In this document: positions 59,757 to 64,000 of the stretch, piece after piece
Numbering within the stretch: the stretch's first letter is position 1
Layout: the number at the start of each line of letters is the position of its first letter
NCBI GenBank assembly: GCA_026392115.1
Contig: JAPLCQ010000069.1
Coordinates: 1 to 64,000, forward strand
Length of the DNA stretch: 64,000 nucleotides
Reading direction: 5' to 3'
DNA from: Armatimonadota bacterium
Lineage (GTDB): Bacteria > Armatimonadota > Chthonomonadetes > Chthonomonadales > CAJBBX01
Notes under the pieces: model-generated
What the model saw: the letters and a program-made list of their open reading frames with translations, nothing else
Told to the model about the DNA's origin: nothing
The model's database searches: none
Made by a program: the position numbers and the translations under genes

Positions 59757-61808
59757 ATGCGCACCGCCTGTCTGCTCCTGATGCTCCTCGCCGCCCTGCC
59801 CGCCGCCGCCGCGCCGGGCCGATGCTGCATGACCGACCCGCAGGGGTGGTACTTCCATCCGGCGGAGAAGATCGCCGCGCGTTTCCGGGCCTACCGCGAG
59901 ATCGGCGTGGACACCCTCCGCGTGGAGCTGGACTGGCGGCAGTTGGAGACCTCCCCCGGCGTCTGGGACCTGGCGCCGTTCCGGACCTACCTGCGCCTCG
60001 TCCGCGAGCACGGCTTCCGCGTGAAGCTCATCGTCGGGGCGCTCATGGGTCCGCCGCAGTGGTTCGTGCAGCAGCATCCCGACGCCCTCATCACGGACGA
60101 GAACGGGCAGGTGAGCCTCAACACGCTCAGCTACTGGTACCCCGGCCTGCAGGCGCTGATGACCGACAAGGTCCGCGGCATCCGCCAGGCGCTGGCCGAT
60201 ACGGGGCTGGCCGACCGCGTGGACTTCGTGATCCCCGCCCTTGGGCCCGCCGGCGAGGCGATCTACCCGGTGCCCTGGACGCTGGGCGAACACGTCAAGG
60301 CCCAGACCATGTGGTGCTACGACGTCCATGCGCGTGCGAGCTTCCGCGCCGCCATGCGGGCGAAGTACACCGCCGTCGCCGATGCCGACCGCGCCTGGGG
60401 GACCTCCTACGCCTCGTGGGACGAGGTAAGCCCGCCGCGGCCCGGCGAGCGGCCCGGCGCCATGTGGCACGACCTGCTCACCTGGTACCGCGACAGCAAG
60501 CGGTCCTTCTGCGCCTGGCAGGTGGCCGACCTCCAGCGCCAGTTCCCGCGCGCGCGGACGCTCGTCTACGTGCCGGGCACCGCCTACACGCCCGAGCATT
60601 GGCAGGAGGCCGTTCGCACGGGCCGGGGCGGCGATGCGATCCAGATGATGGCCGACTCCTTCTTCCTCATGGATCTCGCCGCCCGCACCGGCAGCGACCT
60701 GCAGTACACGGGATGCGAGAACGAGGCCGAGGTGCGCCGCCTCCGCACCTATCTGGATGCCCGAGGCGCCTCCGCGCCGCCCATGTGGGGCGAGAACGCC
60801 GGGTTCGCGGGCTCCGCAGGCAACCCCGGCCACCTGGCGGACGTGGTGCTGGGCTGCCGCTTGGCCGGGCTCGACTACACCCACGCGCACTTCGCGTTCG
60901 AGGCCGATACGGTCACGCCCAACGCCGTCATGCCGCTCCTCAAGCAGGCCTACGCCCGCGTCGCCGCCGCGCCGCCGTCGAAGCCCCGTCCCGGTTTCCG
61001 GGTGAGCGGGGTTCGGCCCGCCGGGTCCGGACTGCCCGCGGGCGTCCAGCGCGTCGACTACGCCTGCGTCGATGGCACGCCCGACTGGGCCCTGCTCCTG
61101 CCTCCCGCCCGAGGCGCCGACTGGGTGGTGAACCTCCACGGCCACGGCTCCACAGGCGACCAGCTCTACACGCGGCCCGACATCCGCGACCTCTGGCTCC
61201 CGGCCTTCCGGGCGCGCGGCCTGGGCATCCTGACCCCCAACCTGCGCGGCAACCCCTGGATGTCGCCGGAAGCCGCCTCCGACCTCCATGCGCTGCTCCA
61301 GTGGATGCGCGAGAAGCGCGGCGCCCGGCGCTTCCTGCTCGTGGGCGGGAGCATGGGCGGCTCCAGCGTGCTCGCCTATGCCGCCGTCCACCCCGAGGAT
61401 GTGGCAGGCGTCATCGCCCTCTGCCCGGCCTCCGACATCGGCGCCTACGCCGCCTGGTGCGCCACGGCCGAGCCGCCCATCTGCCGCGAGATCGGTCAGG
61501 CCATCCGAGCCGCGTACGCCGGTGAGCCGGGCGAGATCCCGCAGGTCTACGCCGCCCGGTCGCCCATCCGCCAGGCCGCCCGGCTGCGCATGCCCCTCTA
61601 TGTCTGCCATGGCGCGCTGGATGCCGTGATCCCCGTCACCTGGAGCCGCCTGCTGGCGAAGGCCATGGCGGGCCGGGCCGCGTTCCGCTACGACGAGCAA
61701 CCACAGGGCGACCACGAGACGCCGCTCCATGCCCTGCCGCAGGCGTTGGAGTGGGTTCTTGGCAAGATGGGGGCGGCTCCGGGCAAAGCGGCTCCCCGCG
61801 GCAGGTGA
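59757..61808 (+). CDS. GH-A glycosidase fused to an alpha/beta-hydrolase (esterase-like)
   Basis: A 683-residue secreted protein from ATG 59757 behind GGAGGG, signal peptide ending near LPAAAA. Residues about 30-420 form a beta-galactosidase/GH42-like barrel (VDTLRVELDWRQLETSPGVW, LGPAGEAIYPVPWT, PMWGENAGFAGSAGNPGHLA in part with a candidate nucleophile Glu). From about 440 an alpha/beta-hydrolase follows: WVVNLHGHGS oxyanion region, FLLVGGSMGGSSVLAYAA with nucleophile Ser, a late Asp in VCHGALDAVIP and His in QGDHETPLH. It may remove a sugar and an acyl group from the same glycan. Divergent from the split hydrolase; the 203-bp gap holds TTGACC-type 9-mers. Confidence 0.8.
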   Translation: MRTACLLLMLLAALPAAAAPGRCCMTDPQGWYFHPAEKIAARFRAYREIGVDTLRVELDWRQLETSPGVWDLAPFRTYLRLVREHGFRVKLIVGALMGPPQWFVQQHPDALITDENGQVSLNTLSYWYPGLQALMTDKVRGIRQALADTGLADRVDFVIPALGPAGEAIYPVPWTLGEHVKAQTMWCYDVHARASFRAAMRAKYTAVADADRAWGTSYASWDEVSPPRPGERPGAMWHDLLTWYRDSKRSFCAWQVADLQRQFPRARTLVYVPGTAYTPEHWQEAVRTGRGGDAIQMMADSFFLMDLAARTGSDLQYTGCENEAEVRRLRTYLDARGASAPPMWGENAGFAGSAGNPGHLADVVLGCRLAGLDYTHAHFAFEADTVTPNAVMPLLKQAYARVAAAPPSKPRPGFRVSGVRPAGSGLPAGVQRVDYACVDGTPDWALLLPPARGADWVVNLHGHGSTGDQLYTRPDIRDLWLPAFRARGLGILTPNLRGNPWMSPEAASDLHALLQWMREKRGARRFLLVGGSMGGSSVLAYAAVHPEDVAGVIALCPASDIGAYAAWCATAEPPICREIGQAIRAAYAGEPGEIPQVYAARSPIRQAARLRMPLYVCHGALDAVIPVTWSRLLAKAMAGRAAFRYDEQPQGDHETPLHALPQALEWVLGKMGAAPGKAAPRGR

Positions 61809-61878
61809 TCGGCGCCGCCCCGCCGAACCTGCAGGCATCGGCGCGGCTTCGCTACGAGCTCGCGCATGGAGGTGACCC

Positions 61879-64000
61879 GTGAGGCTGCTTCTTCCTTTGG
61901 CGCTCCTGGCCTGCGCTTACCTGCTGCAGGCGCTGCCTGCCCTTGCGGCAGGGAGTACGCCGCCCGCCACTGACGACCTGACACTGCAGGCCCCCATCGA
62001 CACCTGGGACGAGGCCGTGCCCATGGGCAACGGCCTGATGGGAGGCCTGCTCTGGGGCAACGGCGGCACGCTACGGCTCTCGCTGGACCGGGGCGACCTC
62101 TGGGACGAGCGGCCCGCCGGCGACCCGAACTGGTGGAAGAAGCAGACCTGGGCCGAGGGCAAGAAGCGCATCGAGGCCGGCGACGCGGGCACAGTGAACC
62201 AGTGGTGGGACGCCCCATACAACGGAGTGAGCCCCACCAAGCTTCCCGCCGGGCGCGTGGAGCTGGACCTGGGCGGCGGCGCACGGGTGGAGCGCTTCCG
62301 GCTCCATCTCGCCACCGCCGAGGCCTCGGCCGAGTTTTCCGGAGGCCGTCGCGTCTCGGCATTCGCCTCCGCCACGCAGCCGGTGATCCTCCTCCATGTG
62401 TCAGGTCCCGCGCCGGCCGTCGCCCTCTTCACGCCGCTCCAGGTGCTGCGCCGCGCCGCCGGGGCCGACGCCGGTCCCAGTAGCGGCGGCTCGGTGGATC
62501 GTCTGGGCTACCCCGAGGCCGTCACGGGAGCCGGTGCCGGCGCACAGTGGTACGTGCAGGAGGCCTCCCAGGGCCTGCGCTACTGCGTCTACGTCGAGAC
62601 GAAGCCGGTGCAGGGCGGATCGCTCTTGGCCGTCACCGTGGCGGCCACCACGGACGGCCCCGACCCGCTGGCCATCGCCCGCAAGCGTTGCGCCGACGCC
62701 TTCCGCCGAGGCCGCGCCGGACTGCTGCGGGCCCACGTCGATTGGTGGCAGCGCTTCTGGTCCGCCAGCGCGGTCGACGTGCCCGACGACGCCGTGCGCC
62801 GCCAGTACCTGCTCTCGCGCTACCTGCTCGGCGCCGGCTCCCGCCGAGGCGCGCCGCCCATCCCGCTGCAGGGCGTCTGGACCGCCGATACCGGTGGCCT
62901 GCCGCCCTGGAAGGGCGACTACCATAACGACCTGAACACGCAGATGACCTACATCTCGTACCAGGCCGCGGGCCACTTCGAGCAGGGGCTCTCCTATCTG
63001 GACCTGCTCTGGAAGCTCCGACCGACCTTCCGCGACTTCGCCCGGAGCTTCTACGGGGTCGACGGGCTCGCCACGCCGGGCGTCATGTCGCTGGCCGGGC
63101 AGCCGCTGGGCGGGTGGGGCCAGTACAGCATGTCCCCCACCATGACCAGCTGGAACGCCCACATCTTCTACCTCCATTGGCGCTACACGGGCAGCCCCGC
63201 CTTCCTCCGTGACCGGGCCTACCCCTGGTGCCTGGACGCCGCACGTTGCCTCCGGTCGCTGCTGAAGCCCGACGCCCAGGGCGTCCTCGCGCTGCCGCTC
63301 TCCTCGTCGCCGGAGATCCACGGCAACAGCGCCGAGGCCTGGGTGCGGCCCAACAGCAACTATGACCTGATGAGCCTGAAGATGCAGTTCCTCGCCGTGG
63401 CCGAGATGGCCGACGCGCTGGGCAAGACCGCCGAGGCCGCCGAGTGGCTCAAGGCTGCCGCCGCGCTGGGCGACTTCCACGCCGACGCCCGGGGCGAGTT
63501 GCTCATCGATCCGGTGCAGCCCCTGGCAGAGAGCCACCGGCATCTCTCCAACCTCATCGGCCTCTACCCGTTCAACCTTCTCACCGTGGAGGGCGACGAC
63601 ACCGCCCGCCGCCGCATCGACGCCTCGCTGGCGCAGTGGGCGCGGCTCGGCACGTCGCAGTGGTGCGGCTACAGCTTCGGATGGATGAGCGCCCTCCAGG
63701 CCCGCGCCGGCCGCTCGGACGAGGCGCTCCGCCTGCTGCAGGTCTTCACCAAGGCCTTCGTCCTGCGCAACGGGTTCCACGCCAACGGCGACCAGACCCG
63801 GAGCGGCTACAGCAGCTTCACCTACCGACCCTTCACGCTCGAGGGCAACTTCGTGGCCATGCAGGCGCTGCAGGAGATGCTGCTCCAGAGTTGGAGCCCC
63901 ACACCCGGCCAGCGCGATACCGAGGTGATCCGCCTCTTCCCGGCCACGCCCGCCGCATGGCCCGACGCCTCGTTCAGCGACCTGCGCGCCGAGGGAGGCC
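61879..64000 (+). CDS. Alpha-L-fucosidase, GH95 (partial, runs off the window)
   Basis: Not in the ORF track because no stop lies before the window end. GTG 61879 behind GGAGG starts a signal peptide (LALLACAYLLQALPALAAG). IDTWDEAVPMGNGLMGGLLW is the GH95 opening; WWQRFW, LQGVWTADTGGLPPWKGDYH and NDLNTQMTY contain the family Asn pair, and the GH95 (alpha/alpha)6 barrel continues (SSSPEIHGNSAEAW). It inverts alpha-1,2-type fucosyl linkages. With GH29 it forms a fucose-releasing set, 70 bp after the GH-A/esterase gene, probably in one operon. At least 707 codons are visible. Confidence 0.88.
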   Translation, partial: MRLLLPLALLACAYLLQALPALAAGSTPPATDDLTLQAPIDTWDEAVPMGNGLMGGLLWGNGGTLRLSLDRGDLWDERPAGDPNWWKKQTWAEGKKRIEAGDAGTVNQWWDAPYNGVSPTKLPAGRVELDLGGGARVERFRLHLATAEASAEFSGGRRVSAFASATQPVILLHVSGPAPAVALFTPLQVLRRAAGADAGPSSGGSVDRLGYPEAVTGAGAGAQWYVQEASQGLRYCVYVETKPVQGGSLLAVTVAATTDGPDPLAIARKRCADAFRRGRAGLLRAHVDWWQRFWSASAVDVPDDAVRRQYLLSRYLLGAGSRRGAPPIPLQGVWTADTGGLPPWKGDYHNDLNTQMTYISYQAAGHFEQGLSYLDLLWKLRPTFRDFARSFYGVDGLATPGVMSLAGQPLGGWGQYSMSPTMTSWNAHIFYLHWRYTGSPAFLRDRAYPWCLDAARCLRSLLKPDAQGVLALPLSSSPEIHGNSAEAWVRPNSNYDLMSLKMQFLAVAEMADALGKTAEAAEWLKAAAALGDFHADARGELLIDPVQPLAESHRHLSNLIGLYPFNLLTVEGDDTARRRIDASLAQWARLGTSQWCGYSFGWMSALQARAGRSDEALRLLQVFTKAFVLRNGFHANGDQTRSGYSSFTYRPFTLEGNFVAMQALQEMLLQSWSPTPGQRDTEVIRLFPATPAAWPDASFSDLRAEGG

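Overview
The window is GC-rich, densely coded bacterial chromosome with a complete-looking prophage of about 41.6 kb in the middle (about 17469-59058). The flanks encode secreted glycoside hydrolases (alpha-galactosidase GH36, alpha-fucosidases GH29 and GH95, clan GH-A TIM barrels, a parallel beta-helix protein) and three tandem secretin paralogues. This is typical of a polysaccharide-degrading, didermal bacterium such as Armatimonadota, Planctomycetota or Verrucomicrobiota. No rRNA or other marker gene is present, so the phylum is a guess.

Left host flank (1-17468): a 98-bp direct repeat carrying a perfect 15-bp hairpin; three secretin genes on the minus strand, the first of which is split by one in-frame TAG; a GH-A hydrolase; GH36; a GH-A protein with C-terminal Ig/Fn3-like domains; a beta-helix protein; a small HEPN-type gene pair; GH29; and the 3' part of a TIM-barrel hydrolase gene. 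The 5' part of that gene lies 41.6 kb away at the right prophage end. Joining the two at a shared GTGGG restores one continuous reading frame, which fixes the attachment site and the ends of the element.

Prophage: a large serine integrase whose stop codon lies 3 bp inside the left attachment core; a methyltransferase-nuclease fusion; a Panacea-type toxin-antitoxin pair; a HipA-like kinase with a DUF3037-like partner; and a CI-like repressor with two 20-bp operators around a divergent promoter. The rightward early operon holds YqaJ exonuclease, SSB-like protein, AEP/RepB-type primase, RepA-type helicase, DUF3310, VRR-NUC and Com-like genes. The late region holds a holin-like gene, terminase, portal fused to an RNase-toxin-like domain, Mu F-like head protein, protease, HK97 capsid and head/connector genes. 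A cargo island (nuclease, SIR2, two PIN, ImmA/IrrE, restriction enzyme, N4-type methylase) follows at 44971-51843. The last block is tail, fibre and spike genes. Two TTGACA-N17-TAGNCT promoters, each followed by a similar long hairpin, precede the head and tail blocks.

The most unusual feature is a family of intergenic RNA-hairpin-like elements (seven copies, six of them directly before start codons of virion genes). Their left arm is a tandem array of perfect Shine-Dalgarno sequences (AGGAGGTGA) and their right arm an array of TCACCTCCT, the same sequence as the 3' tail of 16S rRNA. All six end in a conserved GACCGAAGGGAG ribosome-binding site. Related anti-SD arrays precede the integrase and its upstream neighbour.

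Right host flank (59029-64000): the 5' fragment of the interrupted gene, a GH-A/alpha-beta-hydrolase fusion, and a GH95 alpha-L-fucosidase that runs off the window and is missing from the ORF track.
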